NCBI GenBank assembly: GCA_031772625.1
Contig: CM062812.1
Location: 731,140,300-731,204,299, forward strand
Reading direction: 5' to 3'
Length of the DNA: 64,000 nt
Source: Pinus tabuliformis
Lineage: Eukaryota; Streptophyta; Pinopsida; Pinales; Pinaceae
Positions 1 through 12,121 of the stretch are shown here, piece after piece (within the stretch, counting starts at the first letter, position 1; the number at the start of each line of letters is the position of its first letter). The position numbers were made by a program, and so were the translations under genes. The notes under the pieces were generated by a model. It ran no database searches and was not told the DNA's origin. It was given only the letters and a program-made list of their open reading frames with translations.

Positions 1-1000
1 GCTCTAATATGGGGGCTATACTACAGTTGCGGGAAGAGCCACACGACCAAGGCCCAAATGCAAAAGGTGATCAGTGATTGACAATCAGTGAATTGACATG
101 TCGTGCACCAGCTTAGACCTCTGATTGGAAATTTCCGCTAGAGAGCGCTCTGATTTGGGGCTTCACTCATTTCCTCTACACATAGATCAAGCCACGTCAC
201 TCATCAAGGATCATAAGTTTTGTGACTGCAACCAAATGCTACATTTTATAATTGTTGATTGTGATGTGGTTCCACAATCATGTCAAAGAAACTCAGGTGG
301 AGAAAATCGCAGATCAGAGGCCCATAGTCAATCACACCGTCGAAATGGTATATTCTTTGAAGGTAGGTGAATCTGCTATAGTGTCATGAGAAGGAACCTC
401 ACCATAAAAAGGTTATCAGCTTAATAAAGAGAATTAACATATTAATAGAATTTATTTTGATATAAAATTGATATAGAAAAATATTTTAATAAATATTTTA
501 TAATTAAGATTGATTTTTTTGTATTATTATTATTTTTCATAAACATTGTTTGTGTATTCTAATGTTTTGAAGAGAGATCACATTTGTTTTCTAATGATAT
601 ATAAAAAGGAAAAAATTTATTAATAGAATAATAATTATATTATTTTAATTTTTTTATATATACAATTAATATAATATTTTACTAAAACTTTAGATGTCAT
701 ATTTTATTGATGATCCATATAATAATATTTTTATTAATATTTTATTATGATTTAATACATAATATCTCTTCGCATTTAATTGTGAGGAAAAATATTTAAA
801 CAAAATACTATTAATAATTAAAATGATATAAACTCAAATCATGTAGATATGATTCACATTGTTAAATCCTTACACAAAAAAAATAATTTAAGAATAAATT
901 TATTATTTTCTTTAACCTAAAGGTAGCTAATAATGCCAACGCTGTGTCCCTGACAATATGAACCTTCCACTCAAATCTAGCACTAGACATTGGAGAATCA
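1..1000. other. AT-rich intergenic DNA, no gene seen
   Basis: The first 420 bases have moderate GC with short open stretches that I do not recognise. From about 420 to 900 the sequence is very AT-rich with runs of A and T. No domain, RNA gene or clear repeat boundary could be supported here. Confidence 0.5.
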
Positions 1001-1009
1001 CAAACCCTT

Positions 1010-1600
1010 TTAAATGATTTAACTACATATAATACCATGGGTTCAATTGATCTAAAATTAAATAGGAACGCAACAAATTGCAGATATAACCATAAATACA
1101 GAGATGCAGCAAAAATAACACTTCATTTCATTAATATCAAATACTAAAATATGCTTACAAACATAATGGAAATAATACTAGCTCGAGCGATGGTGGCTTA
1201 TCTCTAAGAAGAGATATGGCGGCTACATGCCTCAGAACTAAGTTACAATGAGGCTTGAAGGCCTATTTATAATGGAGAAAGAATGTAAAACCATAAACAT
1301 CAAAAAACCTAACCCTATGAGATGAAGCGCCAAAACTATGGGCCCCGTTTGGATAAACTGTTACATCAACTTCTTGGGGTTGTAACTTTGCCATACGATC
1401 TTTGCTTAACGCACACAATACCTCGTTAGAAAGATCTATCCAAGGAATAAATATTTTGAGTTAAAAAGTAATTCAAAGTCTCATTTTTCCCCCGTTTTCC
1501 CAAAAAATGTCGTTCAAGGCATCAACACAGCTCTAGAAAATTAGGACTCGAAAAATTGCCAAAAATAGTAAGTTGTGCTACAATTAAGGAAATTGAAAAA
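1010..1600 (-). mobile_element. LTR-like fragment, minus strand
   Basis: Read on the minus strand, this block is ordered like a retrotransposon LTR: a GC-richer upstream part, a TATA-type box (reverse complement of cctatttataa near 1,261-1,271), a transcribed-looking stretch, then an AATGAA-type poly(A) signal near 1,128-1,135. No paired LTR, target duplication or adjacent coding region was found, and the termini are not defined. A decayed promoter of another kind is the main alternative. Confidence 0.3.
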
Positions 1601-3059
1601 TTGAAAGAAACAATGGTGGGGTCCAAGTGGAATTGGGTGGCCACCAACATACACCTGGATCATCAATACGACATGTCACTGAAAGTTTGACCATTGACCT
1701 AAACATATCACCTCTTTAATTAAGTCAAGCTTTCCCAAAAAAACCTCTTTAAACTTGAATGGGAAAATTATCTAGATCCAATAGAGAAACCCACATACTC
1801 ATCTCCCATATTACCCAAATATACCTATATAATTTATGAGTTACACATACCTAATGAGGGTTTATGGTCATATACATATTTACATATAATTAATAAATAT
1901 CCATCTCCAAAGTTTTTCTTTTTTTATTGGTATTGTAGTGCTTATGTTAGAGTATGGAATCAATTAAAATAAAATGTATTAACTAGATCTTCCTAAGTGA
2001 AATTTATTATTATGACTCTAACCATGTTGAAGTATGAAACCAAATGATAGTTATCATAGCCAACATAAAAAATAATAAGTAATTATTATAAATCTTGTGG
2101 GACTAAAAAGTTTATAATATTGAATATCAAATTTTCTCCCTAGAATAAAAAAACATGCCTTTCTTGTGGATGTTTCATTGAAAAATCATTAGTGTTTTAC
2201 GATTTAAATTCTCTGTCTATTATATATTTTGGTCATTATTTCTCTATATTACTTTCTTGTACAAACTTTGAATAATAACAACTTGTAAAGGATCACATAG
2301 TTGAGATCTAATTTGTATAACATGAGTCATTTCATTTATTGAGTGGTGAAATTGGAACACACATGGATGAATGTTGGCAAAGGAGGGTGGCAAAGAGGTA
2401 ATGTTTCTCATTGTTGAAGAAAAAGTAATAGCAATCTTTTCATGCAAAGAAGGGGGAAGTCACATTGAGTACAAGAAGTAGTGTGGGAAAGTCCGTCGTT
2501 ACGTGGAAAGGAAGCCATAGACCTGCAAACATGAATTCAAGATTAGCCATTGTGCATGTTGAGAAAATTGTTGGACAAGTAAAAATAAATTGCAAAGAAG
2601 TTGGGTTTTATTGATGCTAGGCTAGGTGTAGGCCACCCGACTAAGGTTTAGTCACATAGGTAAGTGTATGGAGTGTGTAGAGATAGATATCCAATAGAGG
2701 TGGAGGCTAACACACGTCTATGTAGTGAAAAATCCAAAAACTAGTGGAGGGTTAAATATTTGAAATGAAGCTCATAGGAATAAATAAGTTTCCCTTGGAG
2801 TAGAGTACCAAACTATAGCCATCGTTGTAGTAGAATAATATCAAGTGCACATCAATTTTTCAATGGAATTTTTTTTTTTGAAATACAATAAAATCTTAAA
2901 GGCAAAGAAAGGAATAAGAAATAAACTTTTTTTTAAAGCGAAGTTTGTTAAATGGGATTTATAAATTGATTTATGTAAAATAGGGGTTGTGAAGGTATTT
3001 ATTTTTTCTAAATTAACATATTAAAAATATTATTTGAATGGAAGCTTGGTGTATATATA
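1601..3059. other. Intergenic DNA, no gene seen
   Basis: AT-rich sequence with short open frames and no recognisable domain. The part from about 2,600 to 3,050 directly precedes the copia gag remnant and may hold its decayed 5' LTR or leader, but I found no matching copy after the element to prove it. Confidence 0.4.
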
Positions 3060-6000
3060 ATGATGGAAAATGTGACAAATACTAAATTGGAAGTTGAAAA
3101 ATTTGATGAAAAAAATAATTTTGAATTATGGAAATTAAAAAGGTAATATTGTTAGTACATCTATGATTGCAGAATGCATCAAGGGGAAAGAATAACAACC
3201 CTGTGATGATGAACAATGAAGAGTGGTAGGACTTGGATGTTAGAGCCCTTAGTACAATTTAGATAAGTATAGTTGATGATGTCTTATTTAACATTATGGA
3301 AAAATAACAATAATGAACTTGTGGACCAAGTTGCAGTGTATTTATATGATGAAGTGCTTGGAAAAGCATATCTACTCTAAAAGGAAGTTAACAATTTTAA
3401 AAGAAAATAATGTGTCAAAATTGTAGATCATATTAGTGTGCTTAGTACCCTTATTTTTCAATTGAATAGTATGGATGTTAAAATTGATGGTGAAGATAAG
3501 ACAATTACGTTGTTGTGTTCATTTCTTCAATCTTACTATCATGTCAGTAACTTCCATTAGCTTTAGCACAACTCAAAATTTTAAATTTGATTATGTTGTT
3601 GCAAAATTATTTTCTAAGGAGGTGAGGAGAAAATAAAATATTGAAGCCTCTATACAAGAAGTAATAGTGGCTAGAGGTTTGTCCAAGGAAGGAGGAGAAA
3701 ATTTGAGACGTGCATCCAAATCACAGTCTAAAGTCAAAAGGATTAAACATATATGTTCATGCTATAACAAGATAGAGAATCTCAATAAGTATTTCTAGAA
3801 GAGGTAGGAATCTAAGGATCATTCCAAGAAGGAGGAAAACCAAGTTGAGTTAGGATTATGTGTGATTCATGAAGCTTTGTGTATTAGTAATTCTCCTCAA
3901 TATTATGCAATTTGTTTTTTACATTATGGTGCTTCTCATCATATGTGTCCACATATAAAATGGTTTTCTTCATAGAAATTAGTTGATAGTGCAATAGTTC
4001 TTATGGGAAATAACATTGCAAGACTATGCATGTGGGATGTGTCAAAATTAAAATGTTTGATGGTATTGTAGAAACATTAATAAATGTTAGAAATGTGATT
4101 GAATTAAAAAATATTTTAATTTCTTTGGGAGATTTGGATTCTAGAGTTCATATGTTTACAGGTTAATGTGGAGAACTAAAAGTGTCGAACAATGCTTCAA
4201 TGATCATGAAGGATAGTAATATGGGAAAAATGTAGAAGCTAGATGGAAGTAATTAGATGAGAAATGAAATTGTAGCATCTGAGGAGTCATACGAATTGAC
4301 TTATTTATGGCGTCAATGACTGAGTCATACGAATGAGAGAGGAATGTAGGTACTAATGAACCAAAAACTACTTCCAAATTTGAAATATTTGATTTTTAAT
4401 TTATGTAGGAATTATATGTTTGGAAAGAAGTGTAAAAATAAGTTTAAAGTAGGCAATCATGTTAGTGAAGGTTTTCTTTATTACATCCATTCTAATGTAT
4501 GAGTACCATCCCCTACTGTTTCTTGTGGAGAATCATCATATTTTGTGACGTTTATATATGATTGTTGTAGGAATGTGTGGGTTTATGTTTTGAAAATAAA
4601 TTTTGATGTGTTTAGTGGTAGAAAATAAAAGTAGGAAAAAAATTGGATAAGGGAGGAAAGTTTACTTCTTTATAATTTGAAGGGTATTTCAAATAAGTTG
4701 GGATCATAGGGGAAACAAACCACTCTATATACTCCCAAGAAGAATGGAATATTATAATGCATGAACAAGACTCTTATAGAATAAGAAAGAGACATTTGTA
4801 GTGTTAACACTTCGTATTTTCTCCAAGCTAAGGATACGAACCTAAAGGTAACCACAAACCAATATTTAGGGCTAGAAGTTAACCCTTACAAAGCGAGAGA
4901 GAAGCATTACCAATTTGCAACAAGATTTGTTAGCATAATCGATCACTACTATTGGTTATCTTGTAATATATAAGCATTTATCATAATCAATTGTAAAATC
5001 CCTAAAGAGGTTTGGCTGAGTCATCCATATGATTATTCAAATTTATTTATTTTTTGTTATGAATCTTATGCACTTCTAGAATAGGAATTCTAAACCACAC
5101 CATAGATAAAAGAAATATATATTTGTTTGTTATGATGATGTTGCTAAGGAATATATATTGTGGGATCCTTCTATTCACAAAATCATCATCACCAATGACG
5201 TGATATTTCACGAATCTCCTCTAATTAAGTTAGATAATGTAGGAGATGTTTTGAAACAAGAACAAGTACATCAATAGGTATGATTAAATAAACGAGTTAA
5301 TTTGGAAACTTAGCCATCTACAAACACAAGCAGGATAGAAGAAGCTTTTGATAATAAGGAATTCATAGATGCTTTATGTATTCTTGAAAATGTGGAAATT
5401 CAACAACCAACATCAAGAAAATATATAAAATTCCTCCTAAAAGGTATACCAATTTTACTTCACACATTTATTTGGTTACCAATGATGGATGCCCTTTCTA
5501 TTATCAATAAACAATAGATAATAGCAATAATGCCAAATGGAAAGTGGCAAAAAGAAATATATGGATGTGTTGTAGAAGAACATAATTTGGAACCTCTGAC
5601 CTTCCTAAAGATAGAAAGGTTGTTAGATGAAAATCGGTTTACAAATTGAAGAAAGGACTAGTTCATGGTAAAATTGGAAGGAATAAAGTAAGGCTAGTTG
5701 TATAAAGTTACTCTCAGGTGGAAGGTATATATTTTGATAAAAAAAAAAAAAAAAAAATTATAGTTCTTAAAATTGGATCTATTTGTATTTTGTTGGCACT
5801 AATTACTTTGTTTAAATTTTAGTTAGACAAATTAGATGTGAAAACAACATTTCTACATGGATTTTCGGACAAGGAGATATACATAGAATGGCCAAAATGT
5901 TTTATGCAACATTGCAAAGTAAGACTAGTTTGAAAGCTCAAACAACTATTGTATATTTTCAAGTAATTACCTAAGCGATGGTACAAAAGATTTGATTCTT

Positions 6001-6324
6001 TCAAAGTGTATGAAAACTATCTAGATATTAGTATGACCATTGCATGTACTTCAAAAGTTTGAATGGAATATTCATTATCGTAGTGCTATATGTTTGTGAT
6101 ATGTTGGTTGCAAGCACAAGCATGGATGAGATAAATAGTTTGAAGGCTCAAATGACTAGGACCTTCCAGAGGAACGATCTAGGAGAAACAAAACAAATCT
6201 TGGGCATTGGAATACACAAACACAATAAAAATGGTAAGCTTAGCTTTTCATAATAGAAGTATGTTGAGAAAATAATTCTAAAATTTAGGATGAATAATGT
6301 GAAACCTATATATATATCTATCTA

Positions 6325-6376
<52 letters not shown>

Positions 6377-7180
6377 TAGATAGATATATCCCTTTGGCTT
6401 CCAACTTTATTTTTCTAGGTTTATGTCCTAGTATTAATGAATAAAAATATTATATGTCTCATGTACCTTATGCTAACATAGTAGGAAGTATGGTGTGCTC
6501 AATTCTTTTTTTCATGCCAGCTATTTAATATCTTATGGATGTTTTCATTGGGTACATGAAAAATTTGGGAGGAGAATATATGAATGCTATGAAATATGTT
6601 CTTTGGTATCATAGTCGAACCAATGATTATGACATCACCTTTAATTTTTGTAATGGTTATGTGTATGGCTATGTTGACTTGTATTTTATAGGTGATTTGG
6701 ATAAGAGGAGGTTTACTTCATCTTATGTATTTACTCTTACACGGGGGGTTTTAGTTGGATGTTAAGGTTATATGAAACATTTTCTTTATCCACCACAATG
6801 GTAGAGTAAATTGTTGTCTCACATAATTGCAATGAGGCAATTGGGTTGAAGGGTCTTCTAGGTCAATTTTAAAGAATGCAGAAGAATGTAACTATATTAT
6901 TACATGGTCAATGTGCATACATTTCAATACAAATACAACTTATTATAGTAATACTAAGCACATTGGTAATATGTACCATTGTTTTAAGACAAGAAATTGA
7001 TGGAGATAGAGGAGATCTTAAAAAGTTCCCTGCTCAAGAGTAATACGCAAACATGTTTATGAAACCAATGTTGTCAATAACATTGTGATGGTATTTTTTT
7101 TCTTGGCTTACAAAAGAGGTGATATAAGGACTTTGGCAATGTCAAGGGATCAAGAAAAATGTTTTGAATGTGGAGATGGT
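3060..7180 (+). pseudogene. Ty1/copia gag-pol polyprotein remnant
   Basis: Domains follow the copia order in one direction but in several frames with many stops. A Gag start contains a KFDEKNNFELWKLK-like segment (about 3,060-3,150). A protease remnant near 3,921-3,950 reads HYGASHHM where the family has DSGASHHM, so the catalytic Asp is lost. An integrase segment (about 4,650-4,800) resembles GGKFTS...NHSIYSQEEW. Reverse transcriptase begins at about 5,820 with LDKLDVKTTFLHG and continues at 6,044-6,253 (YVCDMLVAS, GETKQILGIGI). An RNase H remnant lies at 6,535-6,760, and a KHIGNMYH-like segment lies near 6,960-6,985. A run of 18 A residues at about 5,742 and a TA repeat at 6,307 interrupt it. 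It cannot encode functional protein. Copia placement is firm because integrase precedes reverse transcriptase; the finer lineage is unknown. Confidence 0.85.
6307..6389. repeat. (TA)n microsatellite with mirrored TCTA/TAGA flanks
   Basis: A long uninterrupted TA run is bounded on the left by TCTA repeats and on the right by TAGA repeats, so the whole block is a near-perfect palindrome. It sits inside the decayed copia polyprotein. Confidence 0.95.
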
Positions 7181-8619
7181 TAAAGTATGAAAACAAATAA
7201 TAAAAAAATGTAAAAATAAAATTTACCTAAGTAAATTTTTATAGTTACTCTAAAGGTGTTGGTTTATGAAAACATATAATGGATACCATAACTAATGTAA
7301 TGAATCCAAAGAGATTGAAGAGGTTGTAAGCATGATTGTGAATTTTTCGCGTCATAATCAAAATCTTTTCCTGGCCTCTCTATGTTTCCTTGACAAATTA
7401 TTAATATTTTGCCATATATATTTTGTGTATTATTTATTACATTCAATACTTTGTCTTGATTGCTTGTACTTACTATGAATAACAACTATGTATGTTATAG
7501 TCTTCATCTTTCTATGATTATAGCATTTTTATCTTCTTATTACTATCCCAACACTTATGCTCTTAACACACCTACTGACAGGAGGTGCTTTGCTCATGCA
7601 TCTTCATCACAACCAACTTATTTATATTGTTTCCATCTATGGTGTCTATGGTCTTTGCCTCGAGATCTATCTCTACTTGTTGTGCACTTTTCCCAACAAC
7701 TTCACAACATAATCAAACACTACAGTTCGTTCTTCACCTATAAGTAGCAACGTCTCCTTTTTCAACCTTAATTTGGGTCTAAGACTACTTGTTAACAAAT
7801 AAAATCATGTAATAAAAATAATGATAAATTGAGACACATATCAACCATACCCTCGTAATTTAACCTAGAAAATTGCAACCAAAAAATACATCTTAAATAA
7901 TGATAAATTGAGACACATATCAACCATACCCTCGTAATTTAACCTAGAAAATTGCAACCAAAAAATACATCTTGATCTAACAATATATTTATTATTATTA
8001 TGGACTTCGACTCAGCTAACCCAACGGACAACTTGGCCTCGATGAAGTGAACTTTATGTTTAACTCTCGCACCATACAATGAGAAATCATAATTTCTTTT
8101 AAAAACTTTAACTATATCTCACCAATACTAAATACCAAAACCACCCATATTAATCCAGTGACCTTCACTCTTTCATCTCATCAAGTTCTCATTGAGCGAA
8201 GACTATGTTTATTGAATAAACTCCATTGGGGGGGAGGAAAGAGCTTTCAACATTTGCTTGTCATCGGAGTTCGTAAATGTCCAAAGGGAACAAGAGAAAG
8301 TGTAAATTAAAATGGGGGATTATCAATGAAACTTTGGAGGGTTACTCGAAAAACCTGACTGATGTAAACATTGAGTGAACCTCTTTTCTTTTATATTTAT
8401 TATGTCGTTGTTGCGTTCTCCATTATTGTTGTAATACGAGTGAAATGTAACGTTAAAGGATTATTGGACTATAAAAGCTTAATTGACCCTCGCAGAGAAG
8501 ACTGGCAATACTTAAATGCAGTGGAAAAGGAATATTGGACTTTTAAAAGTTTAATTGAAGTGAACACAGAATACTATTATTATTGTATAACATGACTATA
8601 ATTTTTGTTTCAAACAAAA
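7181..8619. other. Intergenic DNA after the copia remnant
   Basis: AT-rich sequence that may hold the decayed 3' end of the copia element. Short open frames at 7,460-7,747 and 8,371-8,595 have no recognisable domain. Apart from the 79-bp duplication listed separately, I see no structure. Confidence 0.4.
7816..7973. repeat. 79-bp tandem duplication (two copies)
   Basis: Positions 7,816-7,894 and 7,895-7,973 read the same by eye, giving two head-to-tail units of 79 bp beginning AAATAATGATAAATTGAG. The lack of visible differences suggests a recent local duplication. Confidence 0.95.
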
Positions 8620-8775
8620 TCTTTACGCGAACTCCAACGATGGTCGGACTGTTTGGTTTTGGTTACGGTAGTCAAACGGCCGACGATAAACTTTTCGTCG
8701 TTTGGACACGGTAATATTGGGATTCCGAACGTCCTTTCGCTCTACCAAGGGGCACGCGAGGGCCGGTGAATCCGT
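8620..8775. other. Short GC-rich block, unexplained
   Basis: Embedded in very AT-rich DNA, this block is clearly richer in GC and CpG and contains no long open frame. It could be an LTR or DNA-transposon fragment. No terminal repeats or target duplication were found. Confidence 0.3.
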
Positions 8776-9984
8776 TAATAAATTTGTTCCATCAAATAAA
8801 ACGTTTAACTGTTTTATATATTTTTGTATATATATTTTTTATACCTTTTCATAAAAAGTTGTTAGAATTATTTAATATTTTTTAATAAATTTTATTTAAA
8901 ATTTTATAAAGATTTTTACACTATTAAATTTAGAAGTTTCAAAGAAGGATGAACCATATTAAATGGTTTGAAAAGTAGACCAACAATTAATGATATGATA
9001 AATTTGAAAGACATTGTCAATAACAATATGGATCACAGAAATACAAAATTAATTATCACAAATATATTTTTTATATTTAAAAATAAAAATAATTATATGG
9101 TTAAATTAAAAAAAATAAACAATTGAATCACTTTGTCTATATGTAATACTTTTTAAAAGTTTTCTCGTTTATTTTCTAATCTAATTATTTGTAGCATACG
9201 GGAGGGATTTATTGAAATCTCAAGTTACTCTACACAATTGAAATTCCTTGAGTTTTTCAAGGTGTTGAATCCATATATGCAATCAAAAACCTAGTTTAAA
9301 CAACATAAATCAAGATTTGACTACATTTTTTTCACTTGATTCCTACCAAAAACTCCAAAAAATATCACTTAAAGACAATGTAATTACAATTTGCCAAATT
9401 TCCTCCAAATATCTACTAAAAACTCAAAAGAATCTCACTTAAAAATAAATGAATTACATTTATTTGAAAAAAAAAATTTAAAAAAAAAACATAAAAGAAA
9501 TAAATATCGTTCTACATGCACACTTATGATTGGTACGCTGCCTTAAATTTGCACTTTATTGGATATCCATTTATAAAACTTATAAATCGAATATCCATTT
9601 ATTTTAACGAATTTTTTTAGGTGCCAGGCAATTAATGGAAGTACTTATGAAGATCAATTGATATAAGAACATTTGAAACGTTAAAATCCAATATATCCTT
9701 CTTCTTTTTTCCCCGGAGAAAAATCGTAATTTTCAATTATAATGGAAAATTATATGTTGTAGATGCCAAGGCATATGTTGTACAATGTACGTGTGACCGT
9801 AGTCATCAAAATAGTATATGCCTATACATAATACCCAAGTAGGTTGAACCATCATATATCAGTATGTGTTTACAGAAAGACTACAAAATTTCAAAAATAT
9901 TATGTTCTGTGAGTTTTATGTTGTTGATGACTCAAAATACTATGATAAATTAGGACCTATCAGCCCTTTGTTGATTCTGTTCTA
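8776..9984. other. AT-rich intergenic DNA
   Basis: Very AT-rich with A- and T-runs (for example 9,469-9,490). No domain or boundary was seen. The 3' end of the minus-strand LINE should fall near 9,700-9,985, but I could not identify its poly(A) tail or a target duplication. Confidence 0.4.
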
Positions 9985-10018
9985 TATAAGGTCTAGGATA
10001 GTACTTATAGGCCTATCC

Positions 10019-10396
10019 CTATCTTTGCTTCTGTATTAGCCATTCTCCTCTCAGATGGTGTGCTACCTCTTTGGAAAGATGATCCGTAGATTTGTTGCGC
10101 TCCTTGTAAATATGAGTACATGAAATTTGATCAAATTGTGATTTTAATAACAATACATCATCAAATATGTTCTCAAGTGAGTGAACATGGGATGCAGTTA
10201 TGCAATTGAACCAATTTATGACAATCATAGAGTACACAAAGACTTTTAATTGTCTACAGTTTTGGTTTAGTACAAAATATAATAGATGGCGAAGCAAGAT
10301 GAGCTCAGCAAAATTATTTGTGCCCACACCTAGTCCCATATGAATGTGGAAAAAATGAGAATCAGATACATGGAGTAGAATCCCCCCGGGCTCCAC
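10019..10396 (-). pseudogene. LINE RNase H domain (plant RVT_3 type)
   Basis: A 125-codon open stretch carries features of the RNase H found at the C-terminus of plant LINE ORF2: NNFAELILLRHLL (the AE-containing helix), then a VHSLENIFDDVLLLKSQF segment and a C-terminal HIYKERNKSTDHLSKEVAHH, where the family has an N-x-x-AD-x-L-A motif. The start as drawn is not biological: immediately upstream lies a run of 21 G residues on this strand, which would encode a glycine run and probably arose by slippage. It is part of the decayed LINE and has no independent function. Confidence 0.7.
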
Positions 10397-10416
10397 CCCC
10401 CCCCCCCCCCCCCCCC
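10396..10416. repeat. Poly-C tract of 21
   Basis: An uninterrupted run of 21 C residues on the plus strand (G on the minus strand), directly beside the RNase H remnant of the LINE. The following CCGGG and CACCC context makes the local region strongly strand-biased. Confidence 0.97.
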
Positions 10417-11071
10417 ACCCCTATTCTTGTGAAAAACCTTCAAAGTAGGCCCAGGGATGGGCATGATCTATGATGTCAGGGGCAATTATTCGAGTCAAGG
10501 CACGCTGATCCTCGTCCAGGATTTCATTATAACTGTTGCAAGCTTTCGAGGAAATAAGAGGAAATATGATATATTTGCTGCTAAAAATGATATTATTCCT
10601 GCATAGCTAGATATTCCAACACAGAATTAGAGGGAGGTTACAGGTTTTCATTTTGGGGGCTGTAGTCCGCCAACTATTCCACATTTCCTTAATACAATTC
10701 CCTTCCCATCAATGATTGATGTTTAGCATGGACAACACATGTTCCCATATCTATTGTGTGATAGTGCAAGTTAGAAATAAGTTCTTGTTTTATTCCTCCT
10801 CCTAATGACATAAAAAACACCAGGATGGACCCTGAAAAGGTCTCTTCATGATATTACTGCCAGTAGGAGTCTTATCCATGATCATATTCCACATGAAGAG
10901 GCACGTGCATTGTGGTGCCTTAAGTTTCCATATCATTCACCACCAACTTTCCAGAATATTGGGCTTATGAGAAGCATGGATGATGGGGTATCCATCTTTA
11001 GGAGCGTATACCCCATGCACAGCCAGAGCCCAAATCAATTCATCATCATTGTCCCTCATCCTCACGTGTGA

Positions 11072-12121
11072 TTAAGTTAATGAATTTGTGTAATGCCTCC
11101 ACTCCTGCCTCCACTTATCAGGGATGCCAAGATCATCTGCAAACATCCAAGCTTGTTGATAAATATAAGTATTCATCTGGTCCACGATATGACGTATGGA
11201 TACCATACCTCTGTTGTTTAGGAAAGCTATCAGATCGGGAGGTAGTTTGTACATATTACCACAACCAATCCATTGATCAAACATGATGCGAACTGTTGAA
11301 CCATTTTCGATTCGCCAAGTTAGCCCACTCATGATAATGGGGAGGGTTTGAGTGACAACTTTCCAGATAACCGAAATTCCCTGCTTGTTCCAAGATGGTA
11401 GCTGAACCCAATTCATGATATTCCGAGGCCAAATATATTTGTAAGTGATTACTTCTATCCATAGGATTTTGTTCTTCAGGAGAAGCCAACCGAGTTTGGC
11501 CGCCAGAGCATGAACAAAGGCTGTGAGATCCTTAAGGCCCCAACCCCCCCATTTTTTAGGGACTGCAATTTGTCTCCATTTGACCCATGCAAAGGGTTTA
11601 CCTTCCTTGTGCCCCTTCCATTAGAAATTGTAGCATATCCTTTGAATTCAAGATAGAATGCCTTGAGGAATCTGGGCAAGAGACATCCAATAGATCGGGG
11701 TGGCTTCAAGAATTGATTTAATAATCATTAGACACCCTGCTTTGGATAGAAGTCGATGGTCCCAGTTGTTCAATCTTCTTTCAACGTTGGAAAATGACCA
11801 GGTCTAATCAACTATTTTGTATCTATGTGATTTTATACGGAAGCCCAAGTATTTCATTCCATCCTCAAGTTGTATATTCTACAAGGGGAATTTTTTATAT
11901 GCATGACGAATCTCCTAAGGGGCGCAAGCTGAAAGGGTGATAGTGGATTTTGGTTGATTTATTTCCATCCCCGTTGCAGAGCTAAATAATCGCAGGACCT
12001 CAAAAAGAGTGTTGAAATCTTGTATTCCGCCATTGAGGAAAAGAAGTACATAATCCACGAATAGAAGATGAGTAAGTATACATTGGTCTGTAATCTTGGG
12101 TCCCAGTAGCCTCCTAGCCCT
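11072..12121 (-). pseudogene. LINE ORF2: RT thumb and linker region toward zinc-binding domain
   Basis: This continues the LINE frame past the TAA at 12,122. It contains the FVDY active-site remnant and the conserved run LGFRIKSHRYKI (about 11,830-11,870). It then has NNWDHRLLSKAGC and IYWMSLAQIP, a segment with WGGWGLKDL (about 11,520-11,555), and a GNGSTVRIMFDQWI-like stretch within 11,072-11,416. These are typical of the region between RT and the zinc-binding motif in plant LINE ORF2. Stops and shifts are scattered through it. It is recognisable only as part of the LINE. Confidence 0.7.

Noticed and set aside
6307-6389. CRISPR-like or regulatory palindrome
   Set aside because: The palindrome is a simple consequence of a TA microsatellite with TCTA/TAGA edges.
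7460-7747. 95-codon plus ORF after the copia remnant
   Set aside because: Low complexity and hydrophobic by composition, with no family resemblance; compatible with chance in AT-rich DNA.
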